This document shows positions 26,488 through 35,955 of a stretch of 64,000 nt of DNA, piece after piece. The stretch spans positions 1-64,000 of the forward strand of contig JAKZES010000025.1 in NCBI GenBank assembly GCA_022548915.1. Direction: 5' to 3'. The first letter of the stretch is position 1. Each line of letters opens with the position of its first letter. This DNA is from Verrucomicrobiaceae bacterium E54. GTDB taxonomy: Bacteria; Verrucomicrobiota; Verrucomicrobiia; Verrucomicrobiales; Akkermansiaceae. Under the pieces are notes generated by a model that was not told the DNA's origin, searched no databases, and worked only from the letters and a program-made list of their open reading frames with translations. Position numbers and translations under genes: made by a program.

Positions 26488-29298
26488 ATGAAACCTATTC
26501 CATCCAGGCCTGCACTGAGCCTTGTGCTGATGTCCTTGCTTCTATCGAGTGCGTTCGGTGGCGCTGCGGAAAAGGATTTGCCGCCGCATGCTCATGAGCA
26601 TGTGGCTGGAACGGCTTATGTCGGGGCACCGCAGCCGGAGGTCAATCCGTGGGCGAGCCGGGGGATCCCCTCCCGTTATGACTTTGCGGCCTACTACACC
26701 CGCAAGCACTACGAGGGGGAGAAATGGCACGAGATCTCCCGGACCGGGGAGTACACGGATGTCGTGGTCCGTCTTGGTGAATCGCCCCGCGAAGTGGTCT
26801 TCGGGCGCGTGTCGAGCTATCATCCGGAGGTTTTGGTTGACGGAGAAGTGGTGGCGGCCTTTCCGGAGCGAACGGAGCGCCGGGGTGACGGGCCCGGGCG
26901 GCGGCCCGACAAGGTGAACCGCTATGCCCGCGCGAGATTGATCGAGACGAATGACAACCGGGTGGTGATCCATTACCGCTACATGCCGCAGATGCCGGCT
27001 GCCGAGCAGATGCGCCGATTGAATCCACCGGACCAGACTGGTTTCATTGATGAGTATTTTGTGTTCTATCCGGATGGATCCGGCGTTCGGGCCTTGCGAC
27101 CGGGGAGTCCCCGGATGGAAGCATGGTATGATGCGGACCGTCTCCAAGTTTTCCGATTTCAGATCAGTGCGGAAGGTGCGGTCGAGGAGGAGCTCGCATT
27201 TGCGGATGACCGCCGGATGATGCTGGATGTTCTGGGTTTCCGCATCGCGCCCCACCGCGCCAGCGCTCCTGCCCCTTTGCTGGAGCGGAGCCGGACAATC
27301 CCGCAGCCCATGCTCGAATGGAACTTTGACGAAGGAGCGGGCCGAACGACCAGGGAAGCGGTTTCGGGTCGGGTGAGTCAGGTTGAGGGACATGCCGCTC
27401 TCTGGAGGCGGGGCGTTTCCGGCAACGCCCTGCTCTTTGACGGCTACACGAATCGCATCCAGCATTCTCCCAGTCGATCGATCCAGAGCGAGCAGCTCAC
27501 TCTATCCGCCTGGGTCTGCATCGCGGCTTACCCATGGAATGATTGCTCCATCATTCAGCAGGGGGATGTCCTTGCGGACGGGGATGGCATTTCACTGGGT
27601 ATTGATCCCCATGGCCGCCCGCTCCTGGCGCTGAGCACGACCGACGGGCGCGTTACCGTGCGGAAGGAGGATGCGGCGTTCCGTATTCCCCGTTACCAGT
27701 GGACACTGCTGACGGGAATCATTGACCGGAAAGAAGGAATCGCCCGGCTTTACCTGAATGGGCTCGCGGTGGACGAGCGCTCCCTCAGGGGGAGGCGGAT
27801 CCGCTGGGCGGCCGGGCAACCGGTGAAGATCGGCGAGGGGCCCCCTCTCGAGGCGGCATGGCCTGTGGGTCGGGTGCACGGACCCTATCCCTACGGCTTT
27901 GAAGGCTTGATCGATGAGGTGTGCGTCCATGGGCAAGCGATTGCCCCCGATCCTGAGCTGCCGGCAAGGCTTCAAAAGGAGATGCCCGATATGGAAAGGC
28001 GGATCCTGCCGGCCGGCGAGGAGAGTTGGAAGAACTTCGGGGCGCGCTATACGCGGCTTGGATATCACGAGGCGTGGGACAGCATGTTTCGCATGTCCGG
28101 CCATCCCGATGTGGTCGTGACCTTTGACAAGGTTCCCGGTCGCTATGTCTTCTGGCATGGCGCGAACTACATCCCGATGATGGTGAATGAAAAAGGGCAC
28201 TGGTATTCCAACCAGTTCAATGAAACCTGGTGGAACGGCGGTTTCGAGCCGATGGGGGACAAGCGCATGGTCTATGGCCGCGTCCATATCGTGGAGCAAA
28301 GCCCGGCCCGGGTGGTGATTCGCTGGCGCTATCCGCTGAGCGGAGTGGATTACCGGATCTTCGCGGAGGGTTGGGCCGACGACAGCGGCTGGGGCGAATG
28401 GTGTGATTGGTATTTCACGATCTACCCGGACGGAAGCTGCGTGAAGCGGATGCGGTCCTGGAAGAGCCGCACTCACGGTAGGGAATGGCACGAGTCGATG
28501 GTCATCCTTGGTCCGGACCAACACCCGGAATCGGTGATCGAGTCGCGTCCCACGCTTACGCTGGGCACTCTCGACGGAACGATCCGCCGGTACAATTGGA
28601 TTGAGGAGCCTCCCACCGATGTGAACTACGAGGACGTTAGCCTGCATATCGTCAACCTTCAGGCGGAGTATGACCCCTATACGATTTGCGGACCCGTCAA
28701 CCGGGGCAATGTTTACACGAAGCGAGGGGACAACCCCTACGGCGTTTTTCCTGCCTGGAACCACTGGCCGGTTGGCCAGTTTCCGTCACCTGGTCGCTAT
28801 GTCCGCTATCCGGATCGAAGTGCCCACTGCTCGATGACGCACCTTTACTGGGACCCCAGTGTTGCCTTTGAGGAGGAGGGCCGATTTGAGGAAAAGCTGA
28901 TGCTGGAAGGTCTGAGCAATGCGTCGCCGGAGCGGCTCGTTGAAATCGCACGATCCTACCTCAAGCCACCCGCTGCAGTGGTTGAAGGCGGTCAAGTGTC
29001 GGTCGAATGGGATGAAAAAACCCGGGCCTATCAGGTTACACGGGAATCGGGCGAGGTCCGGGAAATGGAGCTACGTCTGGAAGCCAGCGAGGCACATCCT
29101 TCCGTCAATCCGGTTTTTGTGGTCGAGAACTGGGGCGAGGATCATGAGGCCAATCTGCTGATCAATGGCAAGTTGCCCCCCAATGATGTCGATATCCGAC
29201 AAGGCGTGGTGCGTCGCCCGAATGGAGTCACCGCACTCGTCATCTGGATGGAGATGGCCTGTCGTGAGCCGACAGATTTCCAGATCCTTAATAATTAA
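26488..29298 (+). CDS. Secreted LamG protein with two homologous flanking domains
   Basis: 936 aa, signal peptide MKPIPSRPALSLVLMSLLLS. A LamG/concanavalin-like domain (about residues 275-490, LEWNFDEGAG to GFEGLIDEVCVHG) lies between two beta-rich regions that look related: the first has YHPEVLVDG, RVVIHYRYMPQ and EYFVFYPDGSGVRALR, the second has YIPMMVNEKG, RVVIRWRYPLSG and DWYFTIYPDGSCVKRMR. I do not recognise a named catalytic family. The duplication, conserved aromatic and charged residues and the setting suggest an undescribed polysaccharide-binding or -cleaving protein. The stop is three bases from the convergent beta-helix gene. Confidence 0.75.
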   Translation: MKPIPSRPALSLVLMSLLLSSAFGGAAEKDLPPHAHEHVAGTAYVGAPQPEVNPWASRGIPSRYDFAAYYTRKHYEGEKWHEISRTGEYTDVVVRLGESPREVVFGRVSSYHPEVLVDGEVVAAFPERTERRGDGPGRRPDKVNRYARARLIETNDNRVVIHYRYMPQMPAAEQMRRLNPPDQTGFIDEYFVFYPDGSGVRALRPGSPRMEAWYDADRLQVFRFQISAEGAVEEELAFADDRRMMLDVLGFRIAPHRASAPAPLLERSRTIPQPMLEWNFDEGAGRTTREAVSGRVSQVEGHAALWRRGVSGNALLFDGYTNRIQHSPSRSIQSEQLTLSAWVCIAAYPWNDCSIIQQGDVLADGDGISLGIDPHGRPLLALSTTDGRVTVRKEDAAFRIPRYQWTLLTGIIDRKEGIARLYLNGLAVDERSLRGRRIRWAAGQPVKIGEGPPLEAAWPVGRVHGPYPYGFEGLIDEVCVHGQAIAPDPELPARLQKEMPDMERRILPAGEESWKNFGARYTRLGYHEAWDSMFRMSGHPDVVVTFDKVPGRYVFWHGANYIPMMVNEKGHWYSNQFNETWWNGGFEPMGDKRMVYGRVHIVEQSPARVVIRWRYPLSGVDYRIFAEGWADDSGWGEWCDWYFTIYPDGSCVKRMRSWKSRTHGREWHESMVILGPDQHPESVIESRPTLTLGTLDGTIRRYNWIEEPPTDVNYEDVSLHIVNLQAEYDPYTICGPVNRGNVYTKRGDNPYGVFPAWNHWPVGQFPSPGRYVRYPDRSAHCSMTHLYWDPSVAFEEEGRFEEKLMLEGLSNASPERLVEIARSYLKPPAAVVEGGQVSVEWDEKTRAYQVTRESGEVREMELRLEASEAHPSVNPVFVVENWGEDHEANLLINGKLPPNDVDIRQGVVRRPNGVTALVIWMEMACREPTDFQILNN

Positions 29299-29301
29299 TA
29301 G

Positions 29302-31965
29302 TTATCGTGGCGGTGAGGAATTTGGCCCTGTCTTGATCAACCCGACCTTGTGGGCGACCACCGGACCGTCGGCCCCCTCGGCGAGAAAGCGGATCGTTCC
29401 CGAATTTGTCGCGAAGCGGTAGTTGCCCAGCTTACGCCAGATGTTGTCCTCCCTTGTGTCGAGGGTGGACTGCGCGGTCCCGTCGGCGTGAACGATCTCG
29501 ACCGGCGCCTTTGAGGCCTGAGCGGGGTCTCCGACGGTGAAGAAAAAGACATCGTAGCGGCCGTCTTCTGGAACGGGCAGGTCAAAGGCCGCCTCGGTCT
29601 CCGCCCCGGCCCCGGGTGCACTCTGCTTGTAGAAATAGTTCAGGAGTTTGCTGAAGCCGGGCTTCGAGACCGTCCGCCAGTTACCCTTCAAGGTCACATG
29701 GTCCTCGTTCCAGCAACTGATCACCAACCCGGTGTGGGAGCGTGCGGCGGCCGGGATATCGCTGGCGGCCGTTCCTCCGCTGCCCATCTCGCTGGTGTCA
29801 CCGTTGGGAGTGTTATCATGCAGCGAGTTGTGCACGCCTCCCATGTAGAGCCGGGTGGCGGAGTCGCCGTGCCCGCCCGAGCAATCGTGGATGACATTTT
29901 GCGCCACGGTCGAATAGCTGGTGTACCAGTCCAGGTAGATCCCGTAGGCGTAGGCTCGGCCGGGCGGCTTGCCATGCCGGCGGCTGATCCCGTGACAGTC
30001 GTGGATGTGGTTGTGGAGAATGTGGTTCGGGGCGTTGAGCTTGCTCATCGAAGCGAAGTGAATCCCCGCGCCGTCGATGGTTTCCTTGAGGCACTCGTGG
30101 ATGTGGTTGTACTCGATCAGGTTGCCTCCCTGGTTACGGAAGGCGAAAATGCCGTTGCGCGAGAGATCGTGGAAGGTGTTGTGGGCGATGTGATTGCCGA
30201 TGCTCATCACGAGGGCCTCCGGCCGGCTGTCGAGATGCACGCCGGCATTGTAGTAGCGGATCCGGCCCAGCCCGTGCGCATGGTTGTCGGCGATGGTGTT
30301 GTCCACGGGATAGGCCCGGTCCGCATTCGGCCGGTGGTCGAAGACGAGATGCGGTTCCATGTAGCTGAGCTGCGCACCCGTCACCAGAAGGAAGCCGGCA
30401 CCGAGTTCCCGCGCGGTGTTCTCGGTGATCCGGTTGTGGCGTGAGTCGAGCCGCAGCCAGACCGCGTAGCCGCCGAGGTTCTGAAAGTCGTTTCCGGTGA
30501 TCGTGCAGTGCCGTGCGTTCTCGAGGATGATCGCTCCGTCGGTGTTCACCCGCGGCTCGAGCTGGCCGAGCGTGTAGGTGGTGTGGCGCAGGGAGAAACC
30601 CTTGATGGCCACATGCTCGACATGGGTTCCCGCTTCGATGTCGCCCTCCAGTCGGAAGATGCTGTTGAGGCGCGGCGCCACCAGCCCGCACGGCCTTCCC
30701 TCCTCCGGCTTGAAATAGAGGCGCCCGGTCGGCGCGTCCAGGTACCACTCGCCGGGGGCGTCCAGTTCGGACTTGATGCCCTCGACGTGGAAGGAGTTGT
30801 TGTTGCGGATGGCCGTGAAGCACTCATCCTCGAAGTGGACGGTGCCGGAGTCGGGGTCGACCGAGGCAATGGTCGGAAGCTGGTTGTAGAATTTCGGACC
30901 CGCCACGATGTGAACCTGCGCGTCTGGTTCGCTTCCCCAGGAGGCCTTCACTTTGCCGGGGCGCAGGGTCATGTGGTCCACGGCTCCTCCGGTGGCATAA
31001 AGGTGGCCGCTGTTCGGATAGCGGGCTCGCGGTTGCCGGGTCCCGTCCGCAAAAAGCTGACGGAAAACCCATGGACGCTCCTGGTCGGCCTTGATGCACA
31101 TCACCGCCTCCGCCATGACGAGGCCCTCGGTGTCTTCGTTCCGCACGATGACCGCGCCGCCGGACGCGGCCGTGAACGGGTGGGTGCCCAGTTTGTACCA
31201 CCCGCCCCGGAACGCCTGATTGACCGTGTAGCGTCGCGAGCCGCCGTCGAACCTGACATGGACCGGAATCCTCCGTGCGGCATCGTCGCGCTGGGTCCAG
31301 CGCAGGAAGACCCCATAGTCCCCGTCCTCGGGAATGTCCGCCCGGAAGGTGACGCTCTTGCTTCCCTTTCCGGTGTTGTCGTCGTGGAGATAGTCCCCCT
31401 TGCGGACCCAGTCACCCACGATATCGACCTTGTCCTCGTCGTCATGTGCGATGACCTGTTTGATCCTCCGGTCGGCGGTTCCGGTGAGTTCGGTGACGAA
31501 CACCCGGGTGCCATTCAGGCTCGTCTCGGTCCACGGTCCTTCGATCGGCACGCCGCCGCTGAGGGTCACCTTTTCTCCCGGGGCGGCCCGGTAGGTCACC
31601 GGCTGGCCGGGAGTGCCGGAATCCTCCGGGCGGAGGAGGATCGGCTCGGCGAGATGATAGGTTCCTCCATGCACGTTGACGGTGACCGGCGCGTGGAAAC
31701 GTCCGGTCTCTTTGAGATTCCGGATCGCATCACGGGCCCGGGTGATGGTGGCGAAGGGAGCGGTCTTGGTTCCCGGGTTCCCGTCGTCCCCGGTCGTGGC
31801 CACGTGGAAGATGGTCGCCGGCGCATCCTCCGGAGGGAGGGCGCGGCCGCTCTGCCCGAAGGCGCCAAGGGAGGAGAGGAGGCCAAATGCCGCCACCACC
31901 CACGCCGGATGCCGAAGCGGCGGGGATCGATGACTGTCGGGGGCGTCAGTTTCGTGGATGATCAT
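29302..31965 (-). CDS. Secreted beta-helix protein (GH141-like) with golvesin-like domains
   Basis: 887 aa. After an N-terminal hydrophobic stretch (WVVAAFGLLSSLGAF) comes the opening typical of GH141-type and pectate-lyase-fold proteins: TTGDDGNPGTKTAPFATITRA and a GGTYHLAEP strand. A golvesin/xly-like domain (about 190-275) is inserted early and a second one ends the protein. The right-handed beta-helix spans about 420-720 (ITGNDFQNLGGYAVWL, HNRITENTARELG, IADNHAHGLG, IEYNHIHECL). GH141 members act on fucose-containing glycans or xylan; catalytic residues cannot be assigned here. Its start overlaps the FAD-protein stop by four bases (31962-31965). Confidence 0.75.
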   Translation of the reverse strand: MIIHETDAPDSHRSPPLRHPAWVVAAFGLLSSLGAFGQSGRALPPEDAPATIFHVATTGDDGNPGTKTAPFATITRARDAIRNLKETGRFHAPVTVNVHGGTYHLAEPILLRPEDSGTPGQPVTYRAAPGEKVTLSGGVPIEGPWTETSLNGTRVFVTELTGTADRRIKQVIAHDDEDKVDIVGDWVRKGDYLHDDNTGKGSKSVTFRADIPEDGDYGVFLRWTQRDDAARRIPVHVRFDGGSRRYTVNQAFRGGWYKLGTHPFTAASGGAVIVRNEDTEGLVMAEAVMCIKADQERPWVFRQLFADGTRQPRARYPNSGHLYATGGAVDHMTLRPGKVKASWGSEPDAQVHIVAGPKFYNQLPTIASVDPDSGTVHFEDECFTAIRNNNSFHVEGIKSELDAPGEWYLDAPTGRLYFKPEEGRPCGLVAPRLNSIFRLEGDIEAGTHVEHVAIKGFSLRHTTYTLGQLEPRVNTDGAIILENARHCTITGNDFQNLGGYAVWLRLDSRHNRITENTARELGAGFLLVTGAQLSYMEPHLVFDHRPNADRAYPVDNTIADNHAHGLGRIRYYNAGVHLDSRPEALVMSIGNHIAHNTFHDLSRNGIFAFRNQGGNLIEYNHIHECLKETIDGAGIHFASMSKLNAPNHILHNHIHDCHGISRRHGKPPGRAYAYGIYLDWYTSYSTVAQNVIHDCSGGHGDSATRLYMGGVHNSLHDNTPNGDTSEMGSGGTAASDIPAAARSHTGLVISCWNEDHVTLKGNWRTVSKPGFSKLLNYFYKQSAPGAGAETEAAFDLPVPEDGRYDVFFFTVGDPAQASKAPVEIVHADGTAQSTLDTREDNIWRKLGNYRFATNSGTIRFLAEGADGPVVAHKVGLIKTGPNSSPPR

Positions 31966-34304
31966 GTTGAGGGAGGACCGAAAGCGCGCAGGGAGTAGAT
32001 CTGTGCGCGCGACAGGCCGTTGGTTTTGACGATCTCGACGCGCAGGCGGCGCACGTCCTCCAGGTCCACCTGGTGACGGCGGTTGCGCTGGTGGTTGCCC
32101 GTGACTTCCGCAACGACCGAGGTGGATCCATCCCGATGCGTCGCAACGATCCGGTAGTCGCTGACGAGCGAGGGGATGGCGTTGACGGGGTATCCCTGCC
32201 AGCTTTGCCAGAAGTGGAAATGGAGGGACGAATCGAAGAGAATCTGGACTTCGGAAATTGATCGCGGTGACTGCCAGCTCAGCTCGATCCACTCGGGACG
32301 GTCGAAGAAAGTCGCGGCCGACGCCCAGAGGTTCGGCTGAAGGGTGGGGCGGCTGTGCGGGTTCACCACCACGGATGGATGATGGACCGGTTGCTCGGGA
32401 GTGGTGCGGCAACCGTATCCAAAATGGAGGAAGGCACTCAGGGAAGCGGCCTTCTCGGCATGACCATTCCAGTCCGGGGATGTGACCCGCGCTCCGTCGG
32501 CGTCCACGGCCCGGGTCATCCCGATGACCAGAGAACGTGCGGTCCAGGCGCTGAACGGATTCGGGCGGATCGGGTCGGCCGGTCGGGGATAATACCAGCG
32601 CCTGCCGGGCGGAGTTTCGGTCACGTGAATTGCCACGTCCTGGTTCTTCTCCAGCACCAGGAAGTGCCAGCCGGGGCGGCGGATGTCGGTGTCCACCGGT
32701 AGTTCGATCCAGCGCGATTCCCCGCTTGGAACGGCGACGGCTCCCCCGGTCAGACGTTCTTCGGGGTAGGTCGATCCGTTCTCCGGACCTTGGTGGAAAT
32801 GGAAGCGCAATTCCGTGTCCCGATCTGCGTCCACGAGCAGAGCCAGGGAGTCGATGTGGTCGGTGACGACGGGCAGTTGCAACATGCGCTCGTCGCGCAG
32901 CCGGTCGGTGCCCCAGCTTTCGACCGGATCACCTTCGGAGAACACGCTGGAGGCAGTGACTTCGGCTTCCGGCGCGATGTCATTCTCGATGGGCAACTCA
33001 AGGGCGTGAATGTGGTGGTCGGCGCGAAGGAGGTCGCTTTGCAGCGCGCAGATGGCTCCCCCTGCCACAAGGTCGCGCGGGTTGCATTGGGACCGCACCG
33101 CGTGGCTGGCGGCCATTCCAACCGCCTCGCCAAGCTGGGCACAGGTGAGCATGACGCGGGTCGAGGACAGCGCATAGTGGGTCGCGCTGATGTTGCGGCC
33201 GGCGAGAAACAGGTTCGACACATCGCGTGCGTAAAGCGAGCGCAGCGGCACGTTGTGCGGGCCACGCAGGTATTGGTGGGTGCTCGGGTTCACCTTGTCG
33301 TAAAAGCCGTCCGGCGGATGATGGTCGAACCCCCATCCGCCGTAGGCCACGGCATCCTCGAAATCGGCCTGCGCGCCGATCTCGTTCATGGTCAGGATGT
33401 GGTCCCCCTCGAAGCGCCGCGACTCGCGCTTGCCGGGCACCGCGCCCATCCAGTCGATCTCGTAAGTGGCTAGCTTTTCCGCCAGCGGCGAGCGGTTCTT
33501 GAGGTAATCCCAGACCGCCAGGGTAATGCGCTGAACCTCCTCCTTGATCTTCGTGGAGTCATGCACCGTATCGAGCGCGCCGCCCCACTCCAGCCACCAG
33601 AATCCGCCGGTGTCCGGGAAGAAATGCTCGGACACCGGCCGGTAGGGGCCGAAGTCGTCCTCGTCCAACTCCATGCCCACCCAGGCCGGAAGCTCGAACG
33701 GCATCGGCCGACCGGCGTCCCGCGCGTGCATGTGCAGACTCATGCCCATCGTGTCGCCGGTCGCCTTGTCCGGGCACATCGGCTCGTCGAACTCGGAGCG
33801 CGCCTCGACGCCCATCCGGAAGCCCGCCCCGGCCAGCGAGCCGACCACCCCGTCGCCGGAGCAGTCGGCGAAACAGGGGGCCGAGAATTGGTGCCAGGTC
33901 TCATCGACCGAACAGTAGGCCTTGATGCGGTCGATGCGGTCGCCTCCACCGTTCATTGCCAACTCGCAAACCGCGGTGTTGAGAAAGAGATCGAGCCCGG
34001 CTTCACTGCGCACCAGGCTTTCCAGCTCCAGGTTCCACCCCTCCGGGCACCAGGTCGGGTTGCGGCGCAGGTTGTTGAGGAAAAGCTCCTCGATCAGGCC
34101 GGTCTCACGCGAATAGGCGAAGTTGCATTGCGAGGCCCCCACCGGCGGGACGCGAATCTCGGTGCTGGCATTACCTCCCAGCACGGGACGGTCCTGGACG
34201 AGCGCGACCCGCAATCCCTGCCGCGCCGCCGTGACCGCCGCACAGATTCCGGCCAGCCCGCCACCGATGACCGTGAAGTCGTGCTGATGCTCAATGGTCT
34301 TCAT
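31962..34304 (-). CDS. FAD-dependent oxidoreductase (FAD_oxidored family) with C-terminal beta domains
   Basis: 780 aa from the ATG at 34304, or 797 aa from 34355, which would overlap the symporter stop by ATGA. The N-terminus has the dinucleotide-binding motif VIGGGLAGICAAVTAARQG, then GGNASTEIR and FADCSGDGVVGSLAG, typical of secreted or cytoplasmic FAD-dependent proteins common in polysaccharide loci of Planctomycetes and Verrucomicrobiota. The second half (about 560-780) is beta-rich, with a final discoidin-like part (WIELSWQSPRSISEVQIL, RRLRVEIVKTN). The reaction is unknown. No signal peptide is seen. Cotranscribed with the symporter and beta-helix genes. Confidence 0.82.
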   Translation of the reverse strand: MKTIEHQHDFTVIGGGLAGICAAVTAARQGLRVALVQDRPVLGGNASTEIRVPPVGASQCNFAYSRETGLIEELFLNNLRRNPTWCPEGWNLELESLVRSEAGLDLFLNTAVCELAMNGGGDRIDRIKAYCSVDETWHQFSAPCFADCSGDGVVGSLAGAGFRMGVEARSEFDEPMCPDKATGDTMGMSLHMHARDAGRPMPFELPAWVGMELDEDDFGPYRPVSEHFFPDTGGFWWLEWGGALDTVHDSTKIKEEVQRITLAVWDYLKNRSPLAEKLATYEIDWMGAVPGKRESRRFEGDHILTMNEIGAQADFEDAVAYGGWGFDHHPPDGFYDKVNPSTHQYLRGPHNVPLRSLYARDVSNLFLAGRNISATHYALSSTRVMLTCAQLGEAVGMAASHAVRSQCNPRDLVAGGAICALQSDLLRADHHIHALELPIENDIAPEAEVTASSVFSEGDPVESWGTDRLRDERMLQLPVVTDHIDSLALLVDADRDTELRFHFHQGPENGSTYPEERLTGGAVAVPSGESRWIELPVDTDIRRPGWHFLVLEKNQDVAIHVTETPPGRRWYYPRPADPIRPNPFSAWTARSLVIGMTRAVDADGARVTSPDWNGHAEKAASLSAFLHFGYGCRTTPEQPVHHPSVVVNPHSRPTLQPNLWASAATFFDRPEWIELSWQSPRSISEVQILFDSSLHFHFWQSWQGYPVNAIPSLVSDYRIVATHRDGSTSVVAEVTGNHQRNRRHQVDLEDVRRLRVEIVKTNGLSRAQIYSLRAFGPPST

Positions 34305-34351
34305 GTGCGGGTCGGAAAGGATGGAGGACGCTGGTGACAGCGCGGGATGGG

Positions 34352-35836
34352 TCATTCGGAAACGGCGGGCCGGACGCCGGGCTTGATGGCAAATGCGACA
34401 GCAGCAAACACAAGGCACGTGATCGGATAGAGATATAATTCGTCGAGACTGATCACTCCCCGGCCTTTCAGAACCAGCAAGGTCAAGGCCGCCGCCACCG
34501 AGAGGAGGGCCGCGGAAAGGATCGCCCGAGATGATCCCCGCCTTGCCAGCGCGAAGAGCGCGATCATCAGCATCGTGCCATAGGTCAGGACGGGCACCTT
34601 GTAGGCGAGGTTGAGCAGTCCCTCGTCCTGAACCAGTCGGCCGGCGAGGTAGGCCAGCAGGCTGAGAACGATCCCCCATCCGACGACCGCCAGGCGCGAC
34701 AGCCGCAGGCAGCGTCGCTCGTCGGCCTTGGGGTTGATCCACTTGCGGTAGATTCCGTTGACGGTGGTCTCCGAAAGGGCGGCGAGGGCGGAGTCGAGCG
34801 TCGAGATACCGGCTGCGAAGATGCCGGCGATGAGCAGTCCGCTCACCCCGACCGGCAGCTCGTGAACGATGAAGTAGGGAAAGGCGCGGCTCGGCTGCTC
34901 GGCGAGGAACGCGGCGGCCTTTGCATCGAGCGCGTGGTGCTGGTAGTAGAGCCAAACCCCAAGCCCGACCGCCGACATCAGCAGGCTGAACACCACAATC
35001 CCGAGCGACCCGAGCACCGCCTTGCGGGCTTCCTTGTAATCCCGGCAGCACATCATCCGCTGCGTGATGACCTGGTCGACCGAGTTCTGCGCCAGCTCGA
35101 AGATGGCGAAGCAGATCAGCCCGGTCCAGACCGTCCAGGTCTTGGCTGGATCGGCGGCGACATCGATCAGCTTCAGCTTGGCGGCCTCGTCGAGCTGGCG
35201 GACCGCCTCGCCGATCCCGAACGGCAGCCCGCCCATGATCGCCACCAGTGAGATGATTGCTCCAGCCAGCATCACGCCGAACAGCACGAAGTCGGTCCAG
35301 ATGACGGTGGTGATCCCGCCCATCAGCGTCCACAGCACCGCGAAGACGCCGATGATCAGCACCGACCGGCCGATCGGGATCTCCACCACCACGCTGAGCA
35401 CCAGCGCAATGGTTAGAAGCCGCACCCCGTGACCGAGAATCGCGCTGACGAGAAACAAGCCGCGCGAGAGCTGCGAGGCTCCCTGCCCAAGCCGGTGCTC
35501 GATGAAATCGTAGGGGCTGTAGATCTTCCGCTCGTAATATGGCTTCACGAACAGATACGCCATCAGGACCTTGGCCACCACGAAGCCGAGGAGCGTCCCC
35601 TGCAGGAAAAGCAGGTTGCCGCCCTCACGGAAGACCGCCCCCGGCACCGCGATCACCGTCACCGCGCTGAGCTGAGAAGCCATGATCGAGCATGACACCG
35701 CCCACCAAGGCAGGCTCCGGCCGCCAAGGAAGAAGCCCTCCATGCCACGCGCCTTCCCCGTCAGCACGTGAGCCAGCAGGGTCGTGCCGAGGACAAAGGC
35801 GACCAGGACGCCCCAGTTGATCCAGCCGAAGGTCAT
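34352..35836 (-). CDS. Sodium:solute symporter (SSS family)
   Basis: 494 aa with about thirteen transmembrane helices. Family landmarks include FFLGGRSLPWWAVSCSIMASQLSAVT near the start, GGITTVIWTDFVLF in the middle and AGIFAAGISTLDSALAALSETTVNGIYRKW late. It probably imports a sugar or sugar acid with sodium. The gene lies between the XylR-like regulator and the FAD protein on the same strand, so it is likely the transporter of this sub-locus. Confidence 0.92.
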   Translation of the reverse strand: MTFGWINWGVLVAFVLGTTLLAHVLTGKARGMEGFFLGGRSLPWWAVSCSIMASQLSAVTVIAVPGAVFREGGNLLFLQGTLLGFVVAKVLMAYLFVKPYYERKIYSPYDFIEHRLGQGASQLSRGLFLVSAILGHGVRLLTIALVLSVVVEIPIGRSVLIIGVFAVLWTLMGGITTVIWTDFVLFGVMLAGAIISLVAIMGGLPFGIGEAVRQLDEAAKLKLIDVAADPAKTWTVWTGLICFAIFELAQNSVDQVITQRMMCCRDYKEARKAVLGSLGIVVFSLLMSAVGLGVWLYYQHHALDAKAAAFLAEQPSRAFPYFIVHELPVGVSGLLIAGIFAAGISTLDSALAALSETTVNGIYRKWINPKADERRCLRLSRLAVVGWGIVLSLLAYLAGRLVQDEGLLNLAYKVPVLTYGTMLMIALFALARRGSSRAILSAALLSVAAALTLLVLKGRGVISLDELYLYPITCLVFAAVAFAIKPGVRPAVSE

Positions 35837-35955
35837 GAAGGAAGGTGGGAGCAGAGGGTAGGGTGATCAGCCCGATCGGGCAATGCGCGGATGCGCACCA
35901 AAAATACGGATTTGCGACAGAGGGTTCGTGGTCCGTTGACTAAGGACCAAAACGC

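Noticed and set aside
32412-35333. Very long minus-strand frames extending the beta-helix and FAD genes upstream (to 32412 and 35333)
   Set aside because: The extra parts overlap other genes in the wrong frame. The chosen starts give an N-terminal hydrophobic stretch for the beta-helix protein, a dinucleotide-binding motif for the FAD protein, and the usual ATGA overlap.
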